Origin: JBEKHI01 sp050012355
GTDB taxonomy: Bacteria > Actinomycetota > Actinomycetes > Streptosporangiales > Streptosporangiaceae
Length of the DNA stretch: 39,274 nucleotides
Direction: 5' to 3'
NCBI GenBank assembly: GCA_050012355.1
Contig: JBEKHI010000019.1
Location: 1 to 39,274, forward strand
This document shows, piece after piece, positions 10,401 through 17,192 of this stretch. The notes under the pieces are model-generated. The model worked only from the letters and a program-made list of their open reading frames with translations. It was not told where the DNA came from and made no database searches. Position 1 is the stretch's first letter, and every line of letters starts with the position of its first letter. A program made the translations under genes and the position numbers.

Positions 10401-13400
10401 CTTCGGCGGGATCGCGTCGTCGTATCCGCCGACATCGGTCGTCCCGTTGGTGTAGGCGTAACTGGTGGTCTGCCCGTCCGTCGACCCGGGGACCGGTGGG
10501 GTGGTCACCGCCGTCACGTCGCCCGATGTGTCATAGGTATAGGTGGTCTCGTACGTGGTGTCGGTGTCGGAGGACGACCGCGGATCCTGGTAGGTGAGCA
10601 GCATGTCGTTACGCGGATCGGGCGTCAGCGTCGTCGACGTGTCGTTCGGGTAGTAGGTGTAATAGCCGGTTGAGCAGTCGTCGGCGGTCTGGTCCTGGCA
10701 GGTGGTCTCGGACACCATGTTGCCGCGCACGTCATAACCGGTCTGGGTGACGTCCCCGTTGGGGTTGATCACCTCGTCCTGGAATCCGTTCGCGTCGTAC
10801 CCGTAGGTCGTCGTATCGCCGCGGCCGTCGGTCTGGGATAGCACCCGGTCGCCGTTGAGCGCGTCGTACGTGTAGGTGAGGGTGTGGCCACCTGGGTCGG
10901 TCACCGTGTCGGTCTGCACTGGGGTCAGCCCTGACGAGGACTGGGACGCGTTCCACTGGTCGGTGACCTGCGCGGCGGTCAGCTCGCTGGGGTAATAGGC
11001 GACATCGCCGATATCGCCGGTGAAGTAGTTCGCGTACCCGGTGCTCGACGTCGTGCTGCTGTGCGCCTCATCGGGCCAGGCTCCGCCGACGAACCCGGTG
11101 CCGATGTAGTCGTAGTCCTGGCTGGTGGCATCCAGCGTGCCGGACACGGTCGCGGCCTGGACGCCGTCGACGTACATGACCTCGCTGTCAGTGCCGGCGG
11201 TGAGCACCACGTTGTGCCATTTCCCGTTATCGACCGCTGTGGCGGACTTCATCGCGGTCGTGGCTTCCCAGAACTCCCCGTGCAGGTAGCCGTCCGTGCC
11301 GACGTACAACTCTGGGGTGTAGCTGTCCGCCGTGGTCGCGTCGGTGATCGGATCGGTGGAGGTGGAGAACAGCACCCCGCCCGCCGTCGTCGTCTTGAAC
11401 CACAGCGATACCGACTCATCTCCGGCTGCGGTCGCGGTCCCCGATGGCAAGGTGATATACGAGTCGGTGCCGTCGAACGAGTCCACCGTGGTGTCAGAGA
11501 ACTCACCGCCCGTCACGCCCTGGGTGACGTCGTTGTACACCGCGGTGCCGCCGGCCAGCACCTGGTTGACCGCGTCGGTGGTACCTGAGTCACCCAGCCG
11601 CCAGTAGTCCGCGGGCTCGGCGCCGAGCACCGACGACGCGTACACCTGGCTGGAGCCGGTCACGGCGGGCGGGTTGATCGTCCAAGTGCCGCCGTTGGAG
11701 TCGGTCACCGACGAGGCCCGGCCGGTCAGCCCGTTGTAGGCGACCCGCGTGTACACGCTGCCGGACGGCCGGGTCACCTGCGTCAGCAGGTCCGCGGGAC
11801 GGGTGCCCGCCGCGTACATCGCGCCCACCTCCGCGCTGGTCAGCGGCCGGTCCCAGAACCCCACATCGGAGATGTCGCCGTCGAAGTACGTCGCGTAGCC
11901 GTCGTTGCCGTCCTTCAGGTAATCGGCTTCGTCCGGCCAGGCGCCGCCGAGGAATCCCGCGCCGACGTAGTCGTGGTCCTCCGCCGTGACGTTGATCGTC
12001 CCGGCCAGCGAGGCCACCGGCGCGCCGTCCAGGTACATCGTCTGGGTGTCGCCCGCCGCCGTCAGCGTCACCTGATACCAGGCGTCGTTATCCACCACCG
12101 AACTGGACTCGATCGGGACCACCCCGGTATCGGTCCAGAACTCCCCGTGCAGCTTCCCGTCCGACCCCACATACAAGGTCGGGGTATAGGCATTCGTCGT
12201 CGTCCCGGCGGTGATCGCGTCGCTGGAATAGGAGAACAGCACGTCGTTCTCGCTAGTCGTCTTGAACCACAGGCTCACCGACTGGTACTGCGCCCCGGAC
12301 ACCAGGTCCTGCGGCAGCGTCACGTACCCGTCCGACCCGTTGAACGCCGCCGCCGTCGCCGACGACCCGTCCAGCGGCCCGGAGGCGCTACCCGGGCTCA
12401 CCCCGGAGGAATACGTCGCGTCGTCGGTGCCCTCGTTCGCCAGCACCGACGACGCGGCTGTCGTGCCCGACGTCTCGTCCAGCCGCCAGTACGAGTCCGG
12501 GCCGGAGTCCAGCACCGCGTCCGGGTAATCCGACCCCGACGTGTACGTGTAGGCCGTGCATGCCGTGGTGGAGGTCGGCGGGCATACCGCGGTCAGCTCA
12601 TCACCGCTGTAGGAATACGTCCACGTCAGCGCCGTCGACGACTCCCCGGCTACCACGTCGGGGGTGACCACCGACGCCACATGCGGGTACAACGCCCCCG
12701 ACGCGGACGTCGAGGTCCAGGTCAGGGTCAGCGCCCGGCCGGACGCCGACGTCACCGTCGTGATCTCATCCGAAGAGTTCCAGGTAAAGGTCTCCGTGTG
12801 CCCGAACGCGTCCGCGATCGACGTAATCCCGTACGCACCAGAGGGCAGCGCCTGGGTGAACGTGTACACCGTGTCGTTCTTATCGGTCAGCGTGAACCCG
12901 CCACCGGTCACCGCCGCCAGCGTCGCGTACCGGCCTGGCGGCGCCGCGTACGTCCCCGACGCGGTCAGCCCGAACCCGACCTGCGACCCGTCCGGGTACG
13001 TCACCACCTCCGTCGCCGTCGACCCCGACGCGCTGGCCTGCCCCGGCGACACCCGCATGTCCAGCACGCTCGACCAGCCCGCCCCGAACGCTCCGGCCAC
13101 CCGCGGGTCCTCGCTGTTGTAATCCCGGGTGATCTCTAGCGCCGGCCCGACCGTGGTCACGTTCGCGTCCGTCACCGACGTCGTCCAGTCACCCGACGCG
13201 GCATCGAACCCAGGCCCGGTATCGTTCTGCGACAGACCGGACGTGATCAGCGGCTGTGGTACCGGCGTCGAGAAATACGACGTGGTCGCCGTCGCCGAAT
13301 AATCCAGCCCGTCGTAATCCTGCACCGTCCAGTAATACGTCTGGCCCCACGACAGGTCCCCCGACGGGACCGTCCAGTCCCCGTCCGCGATCAGCCCCGA

Positions 13401-14693
13401 CGTCGCGACCGACGTACCTGAGGAGTTGTACACGGTGAAGTCGTACTCCACCGACGAGTCCGGCCAGTCATCCGGGTCATGCCCCGACGCCAGCAGTTCC
13501 GGGGTCAACGTCGCCGAATTGTAGTTATCCGGCGGGTACTGCGAATCGATCTGCGGCGGCACGTCCGCGGTATAGGTCATCTCCAGGTACGGCTCGCAGA
13601 TCCCCGAGCAGTCCCCGCCCTGATCCGAAGGCACGGTCCCGTCATTCGCCGAGTCGAACTGCTTCCACATCTGGGCGTCGGTCAGCGACGGCGCCACCGC
13701 CCACCCGTAATCATCGGATACGTCGTTGACCGTCCAGTTGTTCAGCAGCGCTAGCCCCGCCGAATTGAACGTCAGCCCGATCCACGACCCCATCCCGGGC
13801 TCGCCCGACGTGTTGTCGCACTCCGCCGACGTCGCCAGCCCGGTCCACGACGCGTCCTGCGTCGTGTACGTCGGGCCCGGGTACTCCAGCTCGCCGGACG
13901 GAGCCCACGACTGCGTCACCTGGTAGGCGTTCACGTCCTCGCTGTAAGTGCACTGGTACGCCCACACGTCGAACAGCTCCAGCGTCGCCGCCGTCACATG
14001 CTGATGCGTGAGCACGTTCCCGATCTCCGCCTTGAAATCCAGGAAGTCGATGTCCTTCTGGTAATCGGTGCTGCTGCCGTAGTAATACCCCGACGGCAAG
14101 AACTCCGACCCGCCGTTATCAGCCTCCTCATCCGTCCCCTCACTCTGCTGGACGTACGTCGATCCCGCCGCGTACGCCGAGAACACCGGGTCCACCGTCA
14201 CCGGGAACACGCGGCCCGCCGCGTCCAGCCACGACCTGGCCAGCGTCATCTCCAGCGCGGTCCCGCCGTCATAGGTCACCAGCTGGTACGTCAGCTGCGA
14301 CGACGCCTGTGGATGCCCCGAGTCCATGTTCACCGGGCCCGACCGCGCCACCGCGGGCGGGATCACCCACACCACAGCCCCCGACGCATCCTTCAGATCC
14401 ACCGAATCCCCGCTCAGCGACGCCGTCAGCCCCTTCAGCCGCAGCGGGAACACCCACGATGTCGCCACATCCGCTGACCCCAGCGTCAGCGATTCACTGA
14501 TCCCGGTCGCCGTCGCCGTCTCCGTCACATCCGTACCGGGCAGAATCCCGTCATAGGTAACCGACGACCCGGACACCACGCCACGCGCAGGCGCCGCGCT
14601 GGTCAGCGAGAACGACACCGATTCGGCGCCGCCATCACTGACCAGCGACCCCAGCGTCGGGGAATCACCGGCCGCCGCGAAACTCGCGGCCAC
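4431..14693 (-). CDS. giant RHS/YD-repeat polymorphic toxin, main part after an in-frame TAG
   Basis: From GTG 14693 this is 3,420 residues; the same frame continues upstream through one TAG to a signal peptide (next entries). Approximate order: beta-rich start; DNRLRE-like domain 172-385; DUF6531-like RHS start near 505-610; LamG-like domain 1 at 720-970; LamG-like domain 2 at 1018-1250; YD repeats; LamG-like domain 3 at 1744-1950; more YD repeats such as TYGYDGDGR; RHS core near 2738-2818 ending DPTGHMP; hydrophobic pre-toxin region near 2990-3090; Ala/Gly/Ser linker; HINT from Cys3157; C-terminal toxin of 111 residues. RHS proteins form a shell around the toxin, and the three lectin-like inserts may bind glycans at the target surface. 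The gene ends in an ATGA overlap with the DUF2019 immunity gene. A weak AGAAGG sits 8 bases before the GTG and could allow separate initiation without the signal peptide. Confidence 0.85.
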   Translation of the reverse strand: MAASFAAAGDSPTLGSLVSDGGAESVSFSLTSAAPARGVVSGSSVTYDGILPGTDVTETATATGISESLTLGSADVATSWVFPLRLKGLTASLSGDSVDLKDASGAVVWVIPPAVARSGPVNMDSGHPQASSQLTYQLVTYDGGTALEMTLARSWLDAAGRVFPVTVDPVFSAYAAGSTYVQQSEGTDEEADNGGSEFLPSGYYYGSSTDYQKDIDFLDFKAEIGNVLTHQHVTAATLELFDVWAYQCTYSEDVNAYQVTQSWAPSGELEYPGPTYTTQDASWTGLATSAECDNTSGEPGMGSWIGLTFNSAGLALLNNWTVNDVSDDYGWAVAPSLTDAQMWKQFDSANDGTVPSDQGGDCSGICEPYLEMTYTADVPPQIDSQYPPDNYNSATLTPELLASGHDPDDWPDSSVEYDFTVYNSSGTSVATSGLIADGDWTVPSGDLSWGQTYYWTVQDYDGLDYSATATTSYFSTPVPQPLITSGLSQNDTGPGFDAASGDWTTSVTDANVTTVGPALEITRDYNSEDPRVAGAFGAGWSSVLDMRVSPGQASASGSTATEVVTYPDGSQVGFGLTASGTYAAPPGRYATLAAVTGGGFTLTDKNDTVYTFTQALPSGAYGITSIADAFGHTETFTWNSSDEITTVTSASGRALTLTWTSTSASGALYPHVASVVTPDVVAGESSTALTWTYSYSGDELTAVCPPTSTTACTAYTYTSGSDYPDAVLDSGPDSYWRLDETSGTTAASSVLANEGTDDATYSSGVSPGSASGPLDGSSATAAAFNGSDGYVTLPQDLVSGAQYQSVSLWFKTTSENDVLFSYSSDAITAGTTTNAYTPTLYVGSDGKLHGEFWTDTGVVPIESSSVVDNDAWYQVTLTAAGDTQTMYLDGAPVASLAGTINVTAEDHDYVGAGFLGGAWPDEADYLKDGNDGYATYFDGDISDVGFWDRPLTSAEVGAMYAAGTRPADLLTQVTRPSGSVYTRVAYNGLTGRASSVTDSNGGTWTINPPAVTGSSQVYASSVLGAEPADYWRLGDSGTTDAVNQVLAGGTAVYNDVTQGVTGGEFSDTTVDSFDGTDSYITLPSGTATAAGDESVSLWFKTTTAGGVLFSTSTDPITDATTADSYTPELYVGTDGYLHGEFWEATTAMKSATAVDNGKWHNVVLTAGTDSEVMYVDGVQAATVSGTLDATSQDYDYIGTGFVGGAWPDEAHSSTTSSTGYANYFTGDIGDVAYYPSELTAAQVTDQWNASQSSSGLTPVQTDTVTDPGGHTLTYTYDALNGDRVLSQTDGRGDTTTYGYDANGFQDEVINPNGDVTQTGYDVRGNMVSETTCQDQTADDCSTGYYTYYPNDTSTTLTPDPRNDMLLTYQDPRSSSDTDTTYETTYTYDTSGDVTAVTTPPVPGSTDGQTTSYAYTNGTTDVGGYDDAIPPKGLPYQETTPGGAVTSTYYLADGDVAEVIDPDGLETFYGYDGLGQVTTETVYSDSYPDGLTTTYAYNGDGQVTSETDPPVTNRVTGAIHTAQTATTYDADGDVLSQTAADTTGGDASRTVTDTYNSNDLLASQTDAAGAETTYTYNAYGDLASETDPDGNVTDYSYDADGNLTSTVLENYTGSPSGSQAAAPLTESSRAYDPAGRLASVTDSMGFVTSYGYTDNGLLATVTRYPDMADAEEGTDGYVEESDTYDGAGNLTAQVTDNGGTTTDDTVDAGDQTTEEVLDPSGLDRTTSISYTYDPGGNMTSESVADPGAGGPSAWFPLTQTSGTTVPDSVSGGPTATAPSGTDWTGSAASFSGTSGQQITTSGPVLDTTGSFTVSAWVDLASDSSQQTAVSQTAGTDSGFYLKYDSGDEHWEFMRPETDTTSPSTATATSTSDASTGTWTLLTGTYNANTSRMTLYVNGTASGTTTDSTPIASHGPLTIGGAKWNSEAADFFDGQIADVQVYPGALSASQISTLYGDGKGGSDVTTGELTTAWTLDERGLPTSMTDPDGNTTYYSYDEAGRLAVTTDPSVPVETYTAAGGDSVVNADPETTTGYDTFGDTTESEDADGNVTTYGYDGDGREVSEALPSYTPPGSSSAITATYTKTYNGLGQVTSATDGAGNTTSYGYDQLGDLTSETAPDNGATSYTYDTNGDQLSATSPTGSETTATYDYLGRQLTSTQVERYTAAGTTADYTTTDAYASSSTDPGGSWLSSETSPDGSVTQYGYDAAGEETSVTDGAGNTTSYGYDDLGRQTAVTNPDGTATDTAYDAAGNVTSVSDLSSGADVLRTESATYDGDGDELSATDFDGDTTSYTYDPTGMLTAEVQPVTASSGITTSFGYDAAGNMTRYTDGDGNNWYYTYNSWGQQESKVEPATSTYTSAADSTDTWAYDADGRPVTETEPGGVTVTDGYNDMSELTSQAGSGASATTADRTFGYDEDGKLTSATTSNTSTTDTSNATSESYTYNDRDELLTSSGSAGSSSYAYDGDDRLATVDDPATGTTSTYTYYADSQVKEISYGSDAQDYDYNDLHELTSDTLETSSGATVASIGYEYDPDGQITSMDTTGLAGAADNAYTYDESGRLTSWDNGTTTTGYGYDNDGNLTTDGSKTYTYDARDELTSDGTDTYNYTANGDLASEVTPDATETSTFDAYGDQVTSGTQSLSYDALGRVLTDDGSSSSTGYTFSYEGSSGTLASDGTSTYTWDPTGTSLVGVGVSGGTSSQGVLALTDQHSDVLADFTSGGTSVSGSTAYDPWGDVTATNGTVSGQVGYQSEWTDPVTGKVSMGSRWYTPGTGDFTSADTAQVSAVPDSTAANPFAYAGDDPVSAADPTGHMPIMIRGPSGAGSLASYSHYTAPPSPIPPGTITTPARAEIDYDRSQASYYAQQASSWSKPKQASCPWYDLLCDAEKVYHQALDLYHKAMDYAAHYADLVKALTARLAKTGVRDLDTAVSDAAKWGAHAAAATWQAAASVTARVYHTVTRYGSDVVHAAEHVVSTAWHAVHRAATATVNFVKHHAAAIASIVTSVAVFAGCEATLGAVTAGAATEVCGGLAGAAGSAVGYVVTAEEHHDFSWSGLGEAALEGGIAGVAGGFLGEAVGGLVGVLGSGAADGASALAEGAMAEGGADGAADAAGETSAEADGAADSSGSGSSGSADDPEQAQEAGASGVSENDSVGPSCGGESFAAGTLVLLANGKTEAISKLKVGQKVLAMNPKTGKDQVETVTAVLVHHDTDLYDLKIRTDKRTAVIDTTSNHLFWVPGTGADGGRWVKAGSLKYGSHLRTPGGADTATVAGGWVPAQRDGWMWDLTVPGNNDHDFYIGAIDTDVLVHNANQQCPVSGYRSFPAAKRALGSPGQGNVFDHVVEQSQIGRSGFDPDEIHNPFNMDPVTSGINQAKANYYSSIRSFTNGVTVRNWLTGQSFADQYNFGMDILARLQSGRPLP
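4434..4766 (-). other. C-terminal toxin domain, HNH-like nuclease suspected
   Basis: These are the 111 residues after the HINT cleavage site. It begins with a loop holding CPVSGYRSFPAAKRALG, then VFDHVVEQSQIG, a DEIHNPFNM segment, then SGINQAKANYYSS and VRNWLTGQSFADQ. The DHVVEQ...HN...N...K..YYSS pattern resembles the H-x-(I/V)-V-E type of toxin domain seen at the ends of other polymorphic toxins and is reminiscent of HNH/treble-clef nucleases. Candidate metal or catalytic residues are the His of DHVVE and the His and Asn of IHN. Nuclease activity is an inference. Confidence 0.55.
4767..5225 (-). other. HINT (Hedgehog/intein-type) self-cleaving domain
   Basis: About 153 residues of the RHS protein, from Cys (codon 5223-5225, in SCGGESF) to the His-Asn pair in VLVHNA (4767-4772). 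The blocks AAGTLVLLANGKT, LKVGQKVLAM, TSNHLFWV and the closing DTDVLVHN follow PT-HINT (PF07591). The TSNHLF block holds the usual Thr and His, and the terminal His-Asn supports cleavage after the Asn. Its expected role is to release the C-terminal toxin from the RHS carrier. Confidence 0.88.
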
Positions 14694-14705
14694 CGAGTTG
14701 GCCTT

Positions 14706-14708
14706 CTA
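14706..14708 (-). other. in-frame TAG interrupting the RHS toxin gene
   Basis: The complement of 'cta' at 14706-14708 gives codons TGG CAG TAG AAG GCC in the frame shared by the 200-residue upstream ORF and the 3,420-residue downstream ORF. The residues around it (GGRWQ, stop, KANSV) match a segment that is normally continuous in actinomycete RHS proteins. One base change (for example from GAG or CAG) would restore the reading frame. Confidence 0.9.
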
Positions 14709-15308
14709 CTGCCAGCGGCCGCCGGAGCCCATCGTCAGCGAGGAATTGATCGGCGCCCACCCACCCGCCGAGGTCTTGTAGTTCACCGGATCGGCCCCGG
14801 CGTACACCTTCCGCGTGTACGAACCGTCGGCATTGCGGTACAGGTTCGAGGTCGCGGTTGTACCTGACTGCACCAGGGTGCTCGTCTTCGGGCTGAACCC
14901 GTGCACGGCCGGACCGCTCGTGAACTTCCTCGCCGTCAGGCCGTGCGGAGCGTACGCCGGCACCTGACCGCGCCCCTTGCCCGCCTCCCGGCCCACCGCG
15001 TTCTGCACCGCCCGCGTCACCGCCGCCGGCACCGAATGCGCCTTGCCCGCCGCCGTCCCGGACTCCTGCTCCGGCACCGCTGGCACCGGAGCATGCCGCC
15101 CGATCAGCATGTCGACCAGATGGTCCACCGTCGTACGAACCTTCGCCGCCGACGGCAATCGCAGCTCCGCGGACGCACCAGATCCCGCGACGCCCAACAT
15201 CATCAGCGGTAGCGTCATCGCCATCAGCACCGCGGCGGCACGACTGCGTCCACCACCCCTGATCCCGCGTCCCGTCCTGCCATGCGCACCAGGCCAACGC
15301 AACCGCAT
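14706..15308 (-). CDS. N-terminal part of the RHS toxin with signal peptide
   Basis: Two hundred codons from ATG 15308 to the TAG at 14706-14708, in the same frame as the long RHS ORF. Residues 1-47 form a secretion signal: an Arg-rich start, a hydrophobic core AAAVLMAMTLPLMMLG, and an ASA cleavage site. The mature part is a linker followed by SNLYRNADGSYTRKVYAG and NYKTSAGGWAPI. This last block, a beta-rich segment at the start of secreted actinobacterial RHS proteins, is cut by the stop. On its own it would be a truncated secreted peptide; with read-through the whole protein is about 3,625 residues. There are 134 bases between this start and the upstream BMP-like gene, so one transcript is possible. 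Confidence 0.75.
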   Translation of the reverse strand: MRLRWPGAHGRTGRGIRGGGRSRAAAVLMAMTLPLMMLGVAGSGASAELRLPSAAKVRTTVDHLVDMLIGRHAPVPAVPEQESGTAAGKAHSVPAAVTRAVQNAVGREAGKGRGQVPAYAPHGLTARKFTSGPAVHGFSPKTSTLVQSGTTATSNLYRNADGSYTRKVYAGADPVNYKTSAGGWAPINSSLTMGSGGRWQ

Positions 15309-15442
15309 GCCGTGCCCCCGTACTTCAAACTAACGAAACGGCGCAATCATGACATATGAAATCAACCGGACACAAGATGTCACTTTTTTAGAACACTCCG
15401 AGGCCAGGTAGGCTCATTTTTTTGCACACGCACGAACACGGA

Positions 15443-15919
15443 TCACGCGAGTCCGCTGGTGATCGCCGACCTCAGCCCGGTCAGTGACGCGGGCACACCG
15501 GTCACGTGGGCCGAGCCGTCGCCGACCACCACGAACCGCACCGACGGGAACCGCGGCGCCGCCGCCAGCACCGCCGCGCGCTCCGGACCGTCCGCCGCCA
15601 CCACCACCCGGCACCCACGCACCAGCAGTGACCCCAGGAACCCGGCCGCGTTAGCCGCTGTCGCCGGCCCTTCCACCTGCAGGTACGACACCCGGGCGCG
15701 CGTCGCCAGCGACACGTCCTCCATCGTCTGCCATACCTGGGAATCCGGCGCGGCCGACACCCCCTGCGCCCCGGTCAGCAGGCATTCATCCACGTTCGCG
15801 TACAGCCGGGCCCGGGACACCGGCCCGCCGCTCCCCGCGCCCGACAACAGCAGCCCGGCCGTCACCCCGGCGGCCGCGACCACCACCACCCCGCCAGTCA
15901 TCACACTTTTGCGCACCAT
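15443..15919 (-). CDS. small secreted or membrane-anchored BMP-like protein
   Basis: 158 residues from ATG 15919; a GTG at 15943 is an alternative start adding 8 residues. The N-terminus is a signal or anchor (VVVVAAAGVTAGLLLSGAG). The rest alternates beta strands and helices: NVDECLLTGAQGV, VSYLQVEGPATAANA, GCRVVVAADGPERAAV, RFPSVRFVVVGDG. That pattern resembles one lobe of a periplasmic-binding-protein fold as in BMP/Med-type lipoproteins, but it is only half their length and has no lipobox cysteine. It reads in the same direction as the RHS toxin and directly precedes it, so it may be co-expressed. Function unknown. Confidence 0.6.
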   Translation of the reverse strand: MVRKSVMTGGVVVVAAAGVTAGLLLSGAGSGGPVSRARLYANVDECLLTGAQGVSAAPDSQVWQTMEDVSLATRARVSYLQVEGPATAANAAGFLGSLLVRGCRVVVAADGPERAAVLAAAPRFPSVRFVVVGDGSAHVTGVPASLTGLRSAITSGLA

Positions 15920-16250
15920 CACATGATCGGCATCAAAGATCACAAATCAAGCCAAATCTCATCAACCCGGCCGCCGACGGCCCGGGAATCCAGTCGGCCA
16001 AGCTTAAAGGCGGCAGGATCAGCAATGCGGATCTAAAATGGGAAACGCTGACAATAACTACCCGCTCAGCGGACAACAATATTCATGGCTACACGCTGTT
16101 ATCTGCCGTCACTCTGGGTACCGGCTTCTTGTTCGAATTGAGCCGTGGGTTAGCCGTTAATAGCACGTATTTCGTCTTCCGATTTCCGCTTGACGGCCCC
16201 TCCTGCTAGCGTCGCCTTCACATTTCGACGACGCCGTCGGGAGGGGTGGC
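15920..16250. other. divergent intergenic region
   Basis: This 331-base spacer lies between the minus-strand BMP-like gene and the plus-strand ABC operon and is clearly AT-richer than the genes, as expected of a region holding two promoters. A TTGACG (16190-16195) and a TGCTAGCGT (16204-16212) are promoter-like, but their spacing is wrong for one sigma-70 promoter. A GGGAGGGG Shine-Dalgarno at 16239-16246 serves the first permease gene. A 40-codon ORF from 16038 has no ribosome site and is not called. Confidence 0.45.
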
Positions 16251-17192
16251 ATGGGGCGTCTAATCGCGCGGCGATTGCTGCTTGCAATTCCATTGCTTTT
16301 CATTGTCTCCTTTCTTAGTTTTGCTCTCGTCGCGATCGCCCCCGGGAACCCGGCCGCCGATATTCTCGGCCTGAGCGCCACCAAGGCGCAGGTCGCCGCG
16401 CTCGACAAGCAGCTTGGGTTCGACCAGCCAGTCCCTGTGCAGTACTGGCACTGGCTGGTGCGGGCGCTGCAGGGCAACCTCGGCACCTCTTACACGTCAC
16501 AGGAACCCGTCACGTCGATCGTGAACACCGGGCTCATCGTGACCCTGTCGCTCGTGCTGGGCGCCGCGCTGCTCACCGCCGTGCTCGGCGTCGGCCTGGG
16601 AACATTCAGCGCCATTCGCGGCGGGAAGGCGGGCCGGCTGACCGACGCGTTCGCGATGCTCGGGTTCGCGATCCCGTCGTTCTGGCTCGGGATGATCTTG
16701 CAGGACATCTTCGGTGTGCACCTGCGGCTGCTGCCCGCGACCGGTTTCGTGTCGTTCACCCAGTCCCCCGCCGACTGGCTGCGCTCGCTGGTGCTTCCGG
16801 TGGTGACGCTAGCCGTCGGTGGCATGACCGGGGTGGCCAAGCAGACGCGGGACTCCATGCGGGACACGCTGCACCGCGACTATATCGACGCGCTGCGCGC
16901 CGACGGCGTGCCCGAATGGAAGATCATCTGGCGGCACGCGCTGCGCAACGCCGCCATACCGGTGGTCACGCTGCTCGGCACCATCCTCGTCGGCATGCTC
17001 GGCGGGACGGTGCTGGTGGAGACCGTCTTCTCCATGCAGGGCCTCGGCTACCAGATCGTCACCGCCGCCAACGGGCACGACCTGCCAGTCATCGAGGCGA
17101 TCACCGTCTACTTCACGATCGGGGTGGTCATCGTCAACCTGCTGGTCGACCTGGCCTACGGCTGGCTGAACCCGCGGGCACGGGTCGCGTGA
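16251..17192 (+). CDS. ABC transporter permease (DppB-type)
   Basis: 313 residues, the usual size for DppB/OppB-type inner-membrane permeases of peptide, nickel or other small-solute importers. The N-terminus is a membrane helix, followed by a periplasmic part with LGFDQPVPVQYWHWL and LGTSYTSQEPV. Further helices and the BPD_transp_1 coupling (EAA) loop DALRADGVPEWKIIWRHAL at about 210-228 follow; this loop contacts the ATPase. ATG 16251 has a strong Shine-Dalgarno 4 bases upstream. The stop overlaps the next gene's GTG (GTGA). First gene of the long operon; solute unknown. Confidence 0.92.
   Translation: MGRLIARRLLLAIPLLFIVSFLSFALVAIAPGNPAADILGLSATKAQVAALDKQLGFDQPVPVQYWHWLVRALQGNLGTSYTSQEPVTSIVNTGLIVTLSLVLGAALLTAVLGVGLGTFSAIRGGKAGRLTDAFAMLGFAIPSFWLGMILQDIFGVHLRLLPATGFVSFTQSPADWLRSLVLPVVTLAVGGMTGVAKQTRDSMRDTLHRDYIDALRADGVPEWKIIWRHALRNAAIPVVTLLGTILVGMLGGTVLVETVFSMQGLGYQIVTAANGHDLPVIEAITVYFTIGVVIVNLLVDLAYGWLNPRARVA

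Noticed and set aside
11973..13139. 388-codon plus-strand ORF inside the RHS gene
   Set aside because: Arg/His/Gly-rich shadow of the repeat-containing toxin gene with no ribosome site or recognisable domain.
16038..16160. 40-codon ORF upstream of the ABC operon
   Set aside because: Codon use unlike the neighbours and no Shine-Dalgarno; more likely promoter DNA.
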